NCBI RefSeq assembly: GCF_947172395.1
Contig: NC_069109.1
Location: 3,743,968-3,807,967, forward strand
Length of the DNA: 64,000 nucleotides
From: Bicyclus anynana
Lineage: Eukaryota > Arthropoda > Insecta > Lepidoptera > Nymphalidae
Direction of reading: 5' to 3'
The translations under genes and the position numbers were made by a program. Under the pieces are notes generated by a model. The model was not told the DNA's origin. It saw only the letters and a list, made by a program, of their open reading frames with translations, and made no database searches. Below are positions 22,740 to 34,729 of this stretch, in pieces (position 1 is the first letter of the stretch; each line of letters starts with the position of its first letter).

Positions 22740-23545
22740 GCTACAACGATTTACGACATTTTTAATTTGACCCAAATGTGGATAAGCAAAGATCGTTGAC
22801 CATACAGCCCATGTTTTACGACATTTTTAATTTGACCCAAATGTGGATAAGCAAAGATCGTTGACCATACAGCCCGTGTTTTACGACATTTTTAATTTGA
22901 CCCAAATGTGGATAAGCAAAGATCGTTGACCATACAGCCCGAGTTTTACGACATTTTTAATTTGACCCAAATGTTGATAAGCAAAGATCGTTGACCATAC
23001 AGCCCGAGTTTCACGACATTTTTAATTTGACCCAAATGTGGATAAGCAAAGATCGTTGACCATACAGCCCGAGTCTTACGATATTTTTAATTTGACCCAA
23101 ATGTGGATAAGCAAAGATCGTTGACCATGCAGCCCGAGTCTTACGATATTTTTAATTTGACCCAAATGTGGATAAGCAAAGATCGTTGACCATGCAGCCC
23201 GAGTCTTACGATATTTTTAATTTGACCCAAATGTGGATAAGCAAAGATCGTTGACCATACAGCCCGAGTCTTACGATATTTTTAATTTGACCCAAATGTG
23301 GATAAGCAAAGATCGTTGACCATACAGCCCGAGTCTTACGATATTTTTAATTTGACCCAAATGTGGATAAGCAAAGATCGTTGACCATACAGCCCGAGTC
23401 TTACGATATTTTTAATTTGACCCAAATGTGGATAAGCAAAGATCGTTGAAAATACAGCCCGAGTCTTACGATATTTTTAATTTGACCCAAATGTGGATAA
23501 GCAAAGATCGTTGACCATACAGCCTGAGTTTTACGACATTTTTCG
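22740..23545 (+). repeat. 65-bp satellite array
   Basis: Twelve full units and one partial unit at an exact 65-bp spacing, built on TTTTTAATTTGACCCAAATG, GGATAAGCAAAGATCGTTGA and CCATACAGCCCGAG. The first units and the last have TTTTACGACAT; a block of seven in the middle has CTTACGATAT, so the middle was homogenised. No ORF. It starts about 600 bp after the zinc-finger stop codon. Confidence 0.95.
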
Positions 23546-23617
23546 AAGACTTATTGGTTGTTTTGTTTGTTGAGCTTGTTGCTAACAGAAAAAATCATTT
23601 TTAATCGGTTTACTGAC

Positions 23618-23876
23618 GATAGTTAAACGTGACAACGTCATAAGAAAATACTGATATCGTTGCTATAAACAATTGACACCACATTCACTTTTCACTGCAC
23701 TTCATACTTGACGAAAACATGTCAATGTATTATTGTGTAGCAGCTGTCCGTTCCGCGCTCTCGCTTGCACTTCCAAGCCTTAAATGGAACGCCTCAGAGC
23801 GAGGTAACGCCGCATGAGTCATGTAGCGTGCGTGCAGCCGGCTCCATCGAATTATAAGACGTTGTCACGTCAAGTT
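23618..23876. mobile_element. MITE with GTGACAACGTC ends
   Basis: Ends are inverted (AACGTGACAACGTC at left, GACGTTGTCACGTC at right), with a GC-richer core. A scrap of the same end is at 19190-19207. Confidence 0.6.
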
Positions 23877-24146
23877 TAAAATGTTACTTTGACGCTTTAG
23901 TACAACTTTTTGAGCAAGAAGAGTGAAAAAAAAATGATATTTTTATTCAAAACCATACTTTTATTATACTAATCCTTTAACCAGATCCTTATTTAAACAT
24001 CATAAAATCATCTCTATATACTTTTATACGTGGGTATACCTGGGTTCCGACGTTGTATTGATCGGTGGGCATTCTCCTTTATGATTGAATCTTTACGGCC
24101 TGTCTAAAGTTTTCATACTTTGGTGCCCGATAACTTTTCGTCATCG

Positions 24147-24330
24147 ACGCATATTCGGCTCAGTGCTAAGCTCGAGTCTCCTCTCAGAATGAGAGGGGTT
24201 AGGCCAATAGTCCACCACGCTGGTCCAATGCGGATTGGCAGACTTCACACACGCAGAGAATGAAGATAATTCTCTGGTTTGTAGGTTTCCTCACAATGTT
24301 TTACTTCACCGTTTTACAACTTTTATAAAA
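24147..24330 (-). repeat. SINE family B, truncated
   Basis: Contains CTCTCAGAATGAGAGGGGTT and CAATGCGGATTGGCAGACTT. The tRNA-like head is missing. Confidence 0.7.
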
Positions 24331-24542
24331 TGTGGGAGATATGGCTACTACAAGCTCTGCTTGTTCTGTAAAATAATAAATAGATTAGAAAGTTTATTTT
24401 TGGTTGTAGATATTTTTAATTTTATTATGTTTTTCTAACACTTTAATGGATCCACATTGTAAAAACTGTTTGGGAGTTTTTTTTTTTTATATTTATTATA
24501 TCGTTTAAAAGATTAGGGTCAACGCACATTTTGGACGGCGGA

Positions 24543-25345
24543 ATAGGGTAGTTGACTCATATCAATTTTTTTTTTTTTTTTCTTTTTTTTATTCTTTACA
24601 AGTTAGCCCTTGACTACAATTTCACCTGATGGTAAGTGATGATGCAGTCTAAGATGGAAGCGGGCTAACTTGTTAGGAGGAGGATGAAAATCCACACCCC
24701 TTCCGGTCTCTACACGGCATCGTACCGGAACGCTAAATCGCTTGGCGGTACGTCTTTGCCGGTAGGGTGGTAACTAGCCACGGCCGAGGACTCCCACCAG
24801 CTAGACCTGGACAAATTAAGAAAATCTCAAACTGCCCAGCCGGGAATCGAACCCAGGACCTCCGTCTTGTAAATCTACCGCGCATACCACTGCGCCACGG
24901 AGGCCGTCGAAATTTAATATGAACAATATTAATTTCGCATAGTGCATGGAATAACGGTCCGAATTATAACGATATCAATTTAAAAAGTTTAGGATTTCTT
25001 ATAAAACATAATTTAATAAATCATGTATTTTTTCAAATTTTCCATACGTCAAAAACGCTGTCGTCCATTTTCTGACGTCACAATGTTACTTGATGTACTA
25101 AACGTCTTACTAATTATTAACTAACATTTTTGCCAACGCTCCCTTTGTAAAGGATTTGTTATAGTGACGTCATGAAACAGTTGAAATATAGACCGTCATG
25201 GCCGACAGCGTTTTGGCTCGTACTGTCAAAAAAATTTTTTTATGTAATCACGTTTCGAAAAAATATAATATTTATTTTCAATCTAGTAGAACGATGATCA
25301 ATTTAAGTCCATTTAAAAATCGAGTCAACTAGCCTATTTTTGAAA
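24543..25345. mobile_element. CRE-site MITE split by a SINE A insertion
   Basis: The MITE runs from GGGTAGTTGACTCATATC to GAGTCAACTAGCCTATT and carries TGACGTCACAATGTTACTTG and TGACGTCATGAAACAGTTGA. A full SINE A (complement, about 24566-24906) sits in it near the left end. Confidence 0.8.
24566..24906 (-). repeat. SINE family A, full length
   Basis: On the minus strand it starts GCCTCCGTGGCGCAGTGGTA (box A) with GGGTTCGATTCCCGGCTGGG (box B), then the family body, and ends in an A-rich tail. It derives from a tRNA and is transcribed by RNA polymerase III in active copies. Confidence 0.85.
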
Positions 25346-25777
25346 AAAAAAAAACATTGGTTTTAAAATCCTCTGCCGTCCGTGCAATGTGCGCTGGCCA
25401 TTATGGCGTAATAGTAAAGGCAATTAAATAAAGTATAATAGGAATTTTTAATTTTGTACAATTTGTACAAATAGTGCCTGCCTTAGTTTTAGTCTTTGTG
25501 CACACCACTGTGCTAAGGCTTCATTTGTTATTCATGATCATTCTGGCTGTATAATTTTATTTTAATTATTAAATTTAATAATGTTAAACAGTGTAATTTT
25601 GAATCCATGGAGACATCTATGTATAAAATGTATTATTTGACTGTTAGATGTAATTTTGTATTTGTATTATACATTTAATTATAGAATAGAAATAAAGGAT
25701 TTTTTTTTTCATTTTATGAAGATTTTTAATTTCTTCTGACCAATGAAAGCGAAAGATAGTGTGTGTTTGTGAGTATC
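25346..25777. other. AT-rich spacer
   Basis: No gene or named repeat seen. It contains an AATAAAGG followed by a T run near 25690, which could be a retroelement or gene 3' end, but no ORF supports it. Confidence 0.4.
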
Positions 25778-26080
25778 GTCGTTATCAACCCATATTCGGC
25801 TCACTGCTGAGCTCAAGTCTCCTCTCAGAATGAGAGGGGTTAGGCCAATTGTCCACCACGCTGGCCCAATGCAGATTGGCAGACTTCACACACGCAGAGA
25901 ATTAAGAAATTCTCTGGTATGCAGGTTTCCTCACGATGTTTTCCTTCACCGTTTGAGACACGTGATATTTAATTTCTTAAAATGCACACAACTGAAAAGT
26001 TGGAGGTGCATGCCTCGGACCGGATTCGAACCCACACCCTCCGGGATCGGAGGCAGAGGTCATAACTCATATCCACTGGC
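25778..26080 (-). repeat. SINE family B, full length
   Basis: Minus strand: tRNA-like head with GGGTTCGAATCCGGTCC (box B), then the family body, ending in GAGCCGAATATGGGTTGATAA. The ORF across it is a by-product. Confidence 0.8.
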
Positions 26081-26389
26081 AGTGGCGTGCACTTCGTACA
26101 TACATTAAAGTACTGCATACTCTAAGAGTTGTCTTTGTGCTTAATAAATATAGATTTTTCCAGTTTGCTTAATTTTAAATTTAATTACTAGTGCATACCC
26201 TGATCGACTGCTGAGCTATTGAGGCTTGTCTGGGTCTGGCATACTCTTAGTCCACAAATAGAGAACATAAAAAAGCAATTTATACTGAAAACATTATCAC
26301 AATGTATTTTTTATCGCAACCGCTACGTGTTTGTGAGTATTGCATGTTTTTGTGAATAAACTTGTTAAAATAATACTCGAGTGGCGTGC

Positions 26390-26900
26390 ATAAGGTGTCC
26401 AACAAGGCACGTAGCGTAACACATTCGCTACGGCACTGATTTTTCTGTAATTTCCTCTGGTACGAGGTATTTTGACCTCATACTAGAACTTTGTGGTTTG
26501 GTACGAGGTCCATCAACCTCGTAACCTTTGAAGACGCTCTCAGACCAATTATAGAAGGACCTGTATCGCACTCATAGTCACGAACAAAATTGTCTGTCAT
26601 TTTCTGAAGAAAACGAGCTTAGATTTGGTATATATCTTATGTTAAACCAGAAGTTTTTGCCCGTTTTTACACAAAAAGGTATTTTTACGGAGGTCTTTAA
26701 CCGACGAACACGATTACAACTATTTAACATCGATAGTATAGAGACAGTTTTTATAATCGCATTAGATCGTTGATCATATACTTAGACAGAAAAGTAACGT
26801 CTAGCGAGGCAGGTCCTATACAATAATTGGTCTGAGAAGACGCTAGACGTCCGAGATCAATTGACCTCGTATCGCTGCAAACGTGTTAACCGCTTCACAG
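26390..26900. mobile_element. MITE (CAGACCAATTAT ends) nested in a TACGAGGT repeat
   Basis: At 26541-26852 the ends CAGACCAATTAT and ATAATTGGTCTG are inverted, with flanks GAAGACGCT on both sides. The outer repeat has TACGAGGTC/GACCTCGTA motifs also seen at 7215 and 51024-51110. A related internal segment lies at 49035-49215. Confidence 0.65.
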
Positions 26901-27052
26901 GGGCGTGCCTTAAGATGCACTGCCTACCCTGAGGATTCCAGTAAAAACCTGTAATGACGAAAGAATTTCCCACTTCTTACGATTTTTAAGTCTAGTGCCC
27001 ACCAGCGACGAAGAGTTCAAGCAAACCAATTCTCGTCGGGTTACCATTGGCG

Positions 27053-27375
27053 TTTTTTTTTTAAATTTTATTCTCTACAAGTTAGCCCTTGACTTCATTG
27101 TCACCTGATGGTAAGTGATGATGCAATCTCAGATGGAAGCGGGCTAACTTGTTAGGAGGAAGATGAAAATCCACACTCCTTTCGGTTTCTACACGACATC
27201 GTGCCAGTCGCTAAATTGCTTGGCGGTACGTCTTTGTCGGTAGGGTGGTAACTAGCCACGGCCGAAGCCTCTCACCAGCCAGACCTGGACCAATTAAGAA
27301 AATTTTAACCAGCCCAGCCGGGGAACGAACCCAGGACCTCCGTTTTGTAAATCCACTGCGCCACGGAGACCGTCA
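27053..27375 (-). repeat. SINE family A, full length
   Basis: Same layout as the copy at 24566. It ends only about 15 bases before the splice acceptor at 27392, so it lies in the intron next to the exon of the unidentified gene. Confidence 0.82.
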
Positions 27376-27392
27376 TTCGTCTTATCTTTCAG

Positions 27393-30300
27393 GTTACTTA
27401 ACCATTTTAATAAGATTGATCAACGGATATTTGTTATTTGCTGCAAATTTAGACGACTTCCATGCATTGGCTAAGAAGTTTGTTCCGGAAAATTTCGCTG
27501 GCAGTCTAATTCGAATGGCTTCCAAACCATCGATTAGAGAAAGACAGAGTTCCGAGAGAGATTTTAGCGAAGAATCCGTATCTTCCGAAGGAAATAAGAA
27601 TCCTTTGAGAGAAAACGAATCCACTGAGGCGTATGATAGCTTACCTCCTGTGAAAGGTATAAGGAATCCACATATTAAAAAAGGTACGAAAAACGCCTGC
27701 AATAAATAGTTTTAAAAACTAAAACACTTTCTAGCACGCACTAAAAATTATAAATGTTGGATTAAAGTAACGCGAGACGTAATTTTTTCGTATTCCTGAC
27801 AGAAAACCCTTTCATTTAATATCTATAACATGGGGGTGGATTGCAAACAGCCAGTCCGCCATATTGGATTTGTAATGACGTTTCTTAGCTTGTTGGTGTA
27901 TTGTTATCAGAACTCAGAGCGTGTGCAAAATTTCATCCTAATCGATGACCGGAAGTGAGTCAAATTAAGATTCCAATCCTCTTTTATGAATGGCTAATGG
28001 TAGGCGTCTACTGATCCGCATCGTATGTATCGGCATGGTCGTAGCGAGGTACGGGAATCTAGAGGAACGGGCAGTCTCTGGAGCTTCATACCTTTTAAGA
28101 TGTTCAAAGCGTTTTGCAACATAAAAAAGTGGGGTATCTCGGTGAGGAAAGGGAGGGGGGGGGGGGGTTATTTGGCAAACCGAAACGAAACTTCCATATA
28201 AGATCACTTTTTCGTATGAAAGAAACAAAGTTAGTTATATAAGAAATTCCTTCAACATAATTTCATTATGCAACACAATTATAAGCTAGAGAAATTCATG
28301 ACAAAAAATCCCAGTCTAGTTAATAAGTTTATTGACTCATCTTACTACTTGAGATTTTATGCCGCATTGTCATAATAACCTCTCTGTTACCATGTAATTT
28401 TTTTTCAAGAATATAAAATATTTGAACTCTGACACCGATTTTAAATTAACCCATTATTATATACAGGAAGAAAATTTTTTTAGTGCGGATATTTTTATAT
28501 TTTGTACATAAACAAAATTTAATGATCACGTATTTTTTCTTTTTTTTTTTAACTCAAAAATAACAAAATTATCGTTAGCTAAAGTTATTTACTTTTGAAC
28601 AGAATTTTAGGGTCACCCTATTGTGCGTTTATTTTATTTTCGTTTGATACCTAAAGGACGTCACCAGATCACTTTTAAGCTGAATATATCTTGTTAAGTA
28701 ATAATATGTACATTATTTTGTTATTTTAGAGACATAAATTAAAAAAAAAATTACATAAAATGTATCGAACTGTTTGTAGATTTATATTCTATTAATGATA
28801 CAGAACCACGAAAAAAAATATCCGCACTAAAGACCGAATCACCCTGTATATTTGTCATCAACCCATATTCGGCTCACTGTTGAGCTCGAGTCTCCTCTCA
28901 GAATGACAGAGGTTAGGCCAATAGTCCACCACGCTGGCCCAATACGGATTGGCAGACTTCACACACGCAGAGAATTAAGATAATTCTCTGGTATGCAGGT
29001 TTCCTTACGATGTTTTCCTTCACCGTTTGAGACACGTGATATTTAATTTCTTAAACACACGCACACAACTGAAAAGTTGGAGGTGCATGCCCCGGACCGG
29101 ATTCGAACCCGCACCCTCCGGAATTTGAAGCAGAGGTCATATCCACTGGGCTATCACGGCTCATTAACTACTAACGAACTACTATTACTACTAACTATTG
29201 AATTTTTGTAGCATATAATAAAGAAAAACGCAAAACAAAAAAGACAATCGATCTTCAAGACGAAAATGACAATTTTGAACAATTAGTAGAAAGAGTTAAA
29301 AAAAGATTGGCATTCGACATAAAACAAACGTATCTAAACAATATTATGAAAGGAGTTAAAAACAAAGAAAATAATAAAATTACACCTATTAAATATAATG
29401 CAGCTAATAGCAAAGTAACTAAGCAAATTATAGAAGAAGAAGTCAGTATAGAAGAAACGCCAACCTTCACAAACGAAGGTAGATATGTAGAAGAATATAA
29501 AAAACCGAAAATAAAAACCGAAGAAAATGTTCAACAGAAATTTAACATGGAAGAAATGTCGCCTTTTTACGACGAACCGAATTATAAGGAAGACATTTTT
29601 AACAAACCTAAAGTAAAACAAGAAATTAAAGAAGTCAACGAAGATGATTACGATGATGCAATAGAACTCCCATCTAAAGATTTAATTCCTAAGGTTAATA
29701 AGAATCAAAATCTGAAAAATAAACGCAATAAACACAGAGGTAAAAAACAATACCACAGAGATATAAAAAAGGAGGCAATAATAAAAGAAGAAAACCCAAT
29801 AAATTTGGAAGACGAACAAATCAATGCAAATAAAAAGGCAATAAAAGAAGAAAAAAACAATGATTTATACAAAAAATACGATTTAATAGATAGCTATGAA
29901 GATTACGTTACTCCAGCAAAAGAAGCCAATGTTTACTCCAGTACCGAAGTAAAACAACAATTAAAAACCGACAAAAGTAAACAGATAAACAATCAAAACT
30001 TTAACAATGACAGACTTATCAAAACTAAAGTAAAAGGTAGACATAAAGAAAGCGTATTAAAACCCCCAAATAACTTTAAAGGATACAAAGACGCTGTAAA
30101 TACTGATACCGATACACAAAATACCAATCATAACAATTATAAAAACAGATTCATTAAAATACAAGATAGACAAACAGTAGAAAAAGGAATCAACGTCCCA
30201 AATAACTCAGAAGAAGATAAAGATACAATAATAACTGATGATGATACCGTAGAAAAACAAATAAAGACTACTAAAAATTCCGATTATGGATATAAAGTTG

Positions 30301-30578
30301 CATCAGATGAAATAAAGGCTAAAACTGAAAATCTGTGGGATAATGGGAACGAAGACACTATAATTTTGACAGATACTAAAAAACCAAAACACGGCACAAG
30401 ATTACCGACACGTAATACATATAAAATGGCAACACAGAGTTTCATAGCCAATCTACCAGTAGTGGTGGAAAAATACAACTTCAACGAACCAATACCGGAA
30501 GCAGATCGTGAAAGAGAAAATTTGAAGTACATAGGAAATCCGCCCGCGAGAATAAATAAAAAAATACGATTAACGTGA
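27393..30578 (+). CDS. Unidentified lysine/glutamate-rich protein, last two exons
   Basis: Two exons, 27393-27683 and 29212-30578, join in phase (donor GTACGA, acceptor TTTTTGTAG) to about 552 aa. The 5' part is missing: the first exon starts after a CTTATCTTTCAG acceptor and needs one base from an upstream exon. The first exon begins with a hydrophobic/helical stretch (YLTILIRLINGYLLFAANLD), then KKFVPENFAGSLIRMASKP. The rest is charged, low in complexity and rich in K, E, N and D. Several motifs fit the SUMO consensus (IKTE, VKQE, IKEE), and basic clusters suggest a nuclear protein. I do not recognise the family. Because the acceptor phase equals that of the zinc-finger gene's last exon, this could be an alternative 3' end of that gene; it could equally be a separate gene with distant exons. 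Confidence 0.6.
27725..27990. repeat. CATATCATGGGGGTGG-family repeat
   Basis: Copy in the intron of the unidentified gene, with AACATGGGGGTGGATTGCAA and CAGAACTCAGAGCGTGTGC. Confidence 0.65.
28460..28852 (-). mobile_element. Young MITE, TA-flanked, partner of 59079-59470
   Basis: Ends are imperfect inverted repeats sharing TACAGG at the tip and TTTAGTGCGGATATTTTT inside, with TA at both borders, as in Tc1/mariner-type elements. It is the reverse complement of 59079-59470; I see one base substitution and one homopolymer difference. No ORF. Confidence 0.8.
28857..29163 (-). repeat. SINE family B, full length
   Basis: Abuts the MITE above. It has box B GGGTTCGAATCCGGTCC on the minus strand and the family body. 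It lies in the intron about 50 bases before the acceptor at 29211. Confidence 0.8.
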
Positions 30579-30633
30579 AATAATATTGATAAAACTTATA
30601 CCTACAAACATTTTTTCATCAAATTATCTATAC

Positions 30634-31027
30634 TTATAATAAATCTGTAGAGAGGTCTATTCTGTACATAAAATATATTTCCAAAATAACTATCAGGGGG
30701 TGATTAGTGATCGATACTGATGCCAAAAATGCAATCAGTAAAATTTTTGTCTGTCTGTATGTTCTTTATAGAAACAAAAACTACTCGACGGATTTTAACG
30801 AAACTTGGTACAATTATTCTTCATATTCCTGGGCAGGTTATAGTATACTTTTCATCACTCTACGATCAATAGGAGCAGAACAGTGAAGGGAAATGTTGTT
30901 GTTTTAAGCTTCCGTCGCCGTCGCGTGGTAGGGTAGGGTTAGGGTAAGGATAGGGTAGGGCAGGGGTAGGTTAGGGGTAGGGGTAGTAGTAGGGTTTCAC
31001 GCGGACGAAGTCGCGGGCGTCCGCTAA
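30634..31027 (+). mobile_element. Non-autonomous Helitron, short type
   Basis: Starts TCTATACTTATAATAAATC and ends GCGGACGAAGTCGCGGGCG followed by TCCGCTAAT. It holds a GGGTA-type G-rich run at about 30930-30995 and matches 1924-2281. Confidence 0.75.
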
Positions 31028-31370
31028 TCTAGAAATAAAAATATACGAATAATTAATATAGTTTATTTCCAAAGATTCAACATATTAGTACATTATTTTC
31101 AAACATAGCAGTAATATTGTGATTGGAACCATCCCATTAAGTTTGCAGTATTACTACTGTAACTTGTGACGGGCGGCCCCGCTCTTCCATAATATATAGT
31201 AGACTAATACATTTGATATAAATAATCATTAAAACTAAAATACTAATAATATACTAAAGTGCATGTGTTTGTGTTTGTAAGTGGTTTGTGTGTGTTGTGT
31301 TTGAGTGGTGTGTGTGAGTATGTGTACATGAGCATGCGAGTTTGTGCAAGTTTTTATATTCCGATTTATG

Positions 31371-34309
31371 CTACACTTGATGCAAAAGGTTTTCGGCTTG
31401 ATCATAGTTAAGTTTAAGTAACCAATCTGTAAGAATTTTTTTGCAGTTATGTGAATTTAAAGAGACGATGTTTAATTTTTTGTTAACTATATTGTAGAGG
31501 TGAGGTGGATTTTCTTTTAAATTGATGAGCCGCAAATTTAGTTTCGCTTCGGATTGTATGTAGTACGGTTTTTCGTCTCCTCTCTTTATTATTATTTTCA
31601 TTGCCCGGAGGTACATTTTTGTGTACTTTTAATAGTGAAAGTAATACATATAACTTTCTAACTGTAAGTAACTCACAATGTTTATATAAGTCACTGGTTG
31701 GATATCTGAATGGCTTGAAGAACATAACTTTTAATAAGGATCTCTGACCACGTTCTACTTCAAGAAACTTTGTTTTTGAAGCTGCACCCCACACTGTAAT
31801 ACAATACCCCAAAATAGATTGACCCAGTGTAATATAGATCTGAGTTAGTAATTTTTTTGATGTTACATGCCTAAGAGATTTAAAAATCCAAATGAGTTTT
31901 CTGATTCTACCATTTATAAATTCAACATGGGGATGCCATGAGAGCCACTGGTCTAATATTATGCCTAAATATTTGGTTGTATAGACTTTATCAAGAACTG
32001 GACAGCTACAGTTTAAAGAGCACATTTTATTCTGTTTGTGAGTTTTAATTTGGAAATCACTATTAGGTTGTGTTTTTGAATTTATTGTAAAGCATACATA
32101 GTTGGATTTTTTTGTATTTAACATCAGCCACAGAGAAATTGTTGAGAGACCAGATTCAGCGAATTTTTTGGCCGAGTTCCATGAAGCACCGGAGAAAACT
32201 ACAGCAGTGTCGTCAGCATAAGAGAACACTTGACCACTATCTAGTTTTAAATTGCATAGGTCATTGATATATATCAAAAACAATGTTGGTCCTAATACGC
32301 TTCCTTGAGGAACACCAAATGTTGGCTGAAACTCATCACTAACATGTTGTCCGATTTTGACACGCTGAGATCTTTCGTGTAGGTAATCTTTGAGTAATGA
32401 TAGCGGTGTACCTCTAATGCCAATTTTCTCCAGTTTTTGTATCAGCAGAGGAATGGAAACAGTATCAAACGCCTTTTTAATATCTAGAAAAACAGCTAGG
32501 CATTTTTTACCTTTGTCTAAGTGTTCTGTAATAATTGATGTTAACCCCAGTACTGCATCTTCTGTGGATTTTCCGTGTCTAAACCCATATTGTGAATCAG
32601 AAAGGATGTTGAATTTATTTAGATAGCTGACTAATCTAGAATTTATTAACTTTTCTAAGACCTTCGCTATGGATGATAATACAGAGATAGGTCTGTAATT
32701 ATTAACATCTGAGTCATCTCCATTTTTGAACACAGGTGTTACGATAGAGTGTTTCAAAATTGAGGGGAACACTCCCAATTTGAAACATAGGTTAGCTAAG
32801 TGACTTATTATTGGTGCTACTTCATGAATAGCTAATTTTAGAAGTTTTGTAGGAATGTTATCCCAACCAGGCGCGCTTTCAGATTTGAGGTTCCTAATAA
32901 TACTTACAGTTTCTTGTAAGTCGGTATCCAGGAGGACAAATGAGGTCAGTTGATTATCGATAAACTTTAAGGGGTCAACACTTTGTGGAGCATTTAACAT
33001 AATGTCTTCTGCTAGTTCCTTTCCAATATTGCCAAAGTATTTATTTACATAATTGATCGAGTGGATTGGAGAAGGTTTAATGTTTAAAAGATTTAAGCTA
33101 TGGGTTTTAGGTTTGTTTAAGTTAGTAATAGATTTAATTTTACTCCAAAGTTCCTTACTATTTTTGAGGGAGTTAGTTAGTTTTTGTCTGTCGTAGGTTC
33201 GTTTAATTTTTTTAATCAAGTTGTTGCAGAAGTTGCGGTACCTTTTAAAGGTAATTTTTAAGGTTTCATTTTCAGGGTCAGCTTTTAACTTCTTTTGCAT
33301 ATTATTTCTATTTCGTATACAACGTAATATGCCAGATGTCATCCAAGGTTTAATGTTACGTTCATTTTTAGGAATAGTTATTACACTTAAACTCTCTTTT
33401 TGAGCCTCTGTTAATTTTTCTATAAGTTTTTCCGTTACCAAATTAGGATCTTCTGAGTAGAGAAGTATATTCAAGTTCTTTTCCATGATAAGTTTTACGG
33501 CTTTGTCATAATCTAAGTAAAGTTTAGTTTTCTGACATTTATTCTTACTACATAATTTAGATAAGGTTAAAAATATCATAGAATGGTCAGTAATCGAGGT
33601 ATTGAGAATTGCTATGAACGGAGAGACATTCCTAGTCTGTAATTTTAAAATGAAATGATCGAGGCAGCTGCTGCCTCGGGTTGGAAGTGTGTGACCTGGT
33701 ACTAAGCCATGAATAGATAACATGTTTAGGTAGTTAGACCTATTGTTACATTCATTATTTGATTCATTTTGTTTCGGTATAAGGTTGATATTTATGTTTC
33801 CTGTAATTATAATGTTTTTATGTGATCGGATAGTTTCAAGGTGCGTGCTAAGTGAATTAATGAAGTTAGTAGCATTAATATTTGAAGGCGATCGGTAGAT
33901 TCCTAGAATAATATATTCGTCAGCTTCTAACTGTATACACGATGCATGATCTAATTTAATTTCGTTTGTTTTAGTCAAAAAAGTATTTCTGGCATAAATA
34001 ACTACGCCATCATTTTGATTAAGGTGCAAAGATGTAGAAAATGAGTTATAGTTTTTAAGTGATGGAATAGTTTTTAGGGGACTTAATCTACATTCTGTCA
34101 GAACTAAAATGTCTATGGTATACTTTAATTCAGCTAGTGAAATTTGTAATATTGTATATATTCGAGTAAATACTACGTATATTTTATGATATAATTTTTA
34201 GGTCGTTTTTATTTATTGTTTTTATTTCATTAAGGTCCGCTACATCACACTGTTTTGAGAACGAAGCTACATTATCTATTTCGTCTATAGTTGTAAGCGA
34301 GTGATTCAT
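31371..34309 (-). pseudogene. LINE ORF2: endonuclease / reverse transcriptase, broken
   Basis: The longest open stretch (34029-31483, 848 codons) has the apurinic endonuclease block (LEADEYIILGIYRSPS, SSCLDHFI, TSITDHSMIFLTL) and the reverse transcriptase core (AFLDIKKAFDTV-like block, GVPQGSVLGPTLFLIYINDL, FSYADDTAVVFSG with catalytic YADD). The natural start is probably the ATG at 34309. In-frame reading hits a TAA at 34186-34184 inside the otherwise conserved NIRSIYSN motif. A frame change follows before the LTECRLS endonuclease motif, and another near 31490-31560 separates the C-terminal KKILTDWLLKLNYDQAENLL. These three lesions are what I can see. Confidence 0.82.
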
Positions 34310-34729
34310 AGTGAGAGTTGATTTGTAATTATACAGGGTGCTCGAATAACGTAGTTTCTATTTTGAAATGGAAAATTTAATCCTGAAGTGACGTTGACTG
34401 ACCCGAAAGTTTGGCGATAGCCGTAATGCAACTTATAACAATTATAACCTGTCGTTTCTATTTTACTTATATTATGTTTGTGAATGTGGATTACAGTTGT
34501 CATTATTAGTAGGTAATTTATGAATATATGGCGAGTGAGAACAGTAGAAATGTAGAAAGTATTGTAAGTTAGTAAAAGTGTGTGTGGTAAGTGTATCATT
34601 GTGAAATTTGAATAAAAATTACAAAAATCTTTAACACGGTAGATAAAATTAAAACATAACAATAAACTTAAAGCTAATACAATTAATGAACAATATATTT
34701 GAAGAATGGATACATTTAAAAAGTCATTT

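Noticed and set aside
25830..26108. 92-codon ORF, and similar ones at 44201, 44361, 54450 and 56306
   Set aside because: These are readings through SINE copies, repeated in several places.
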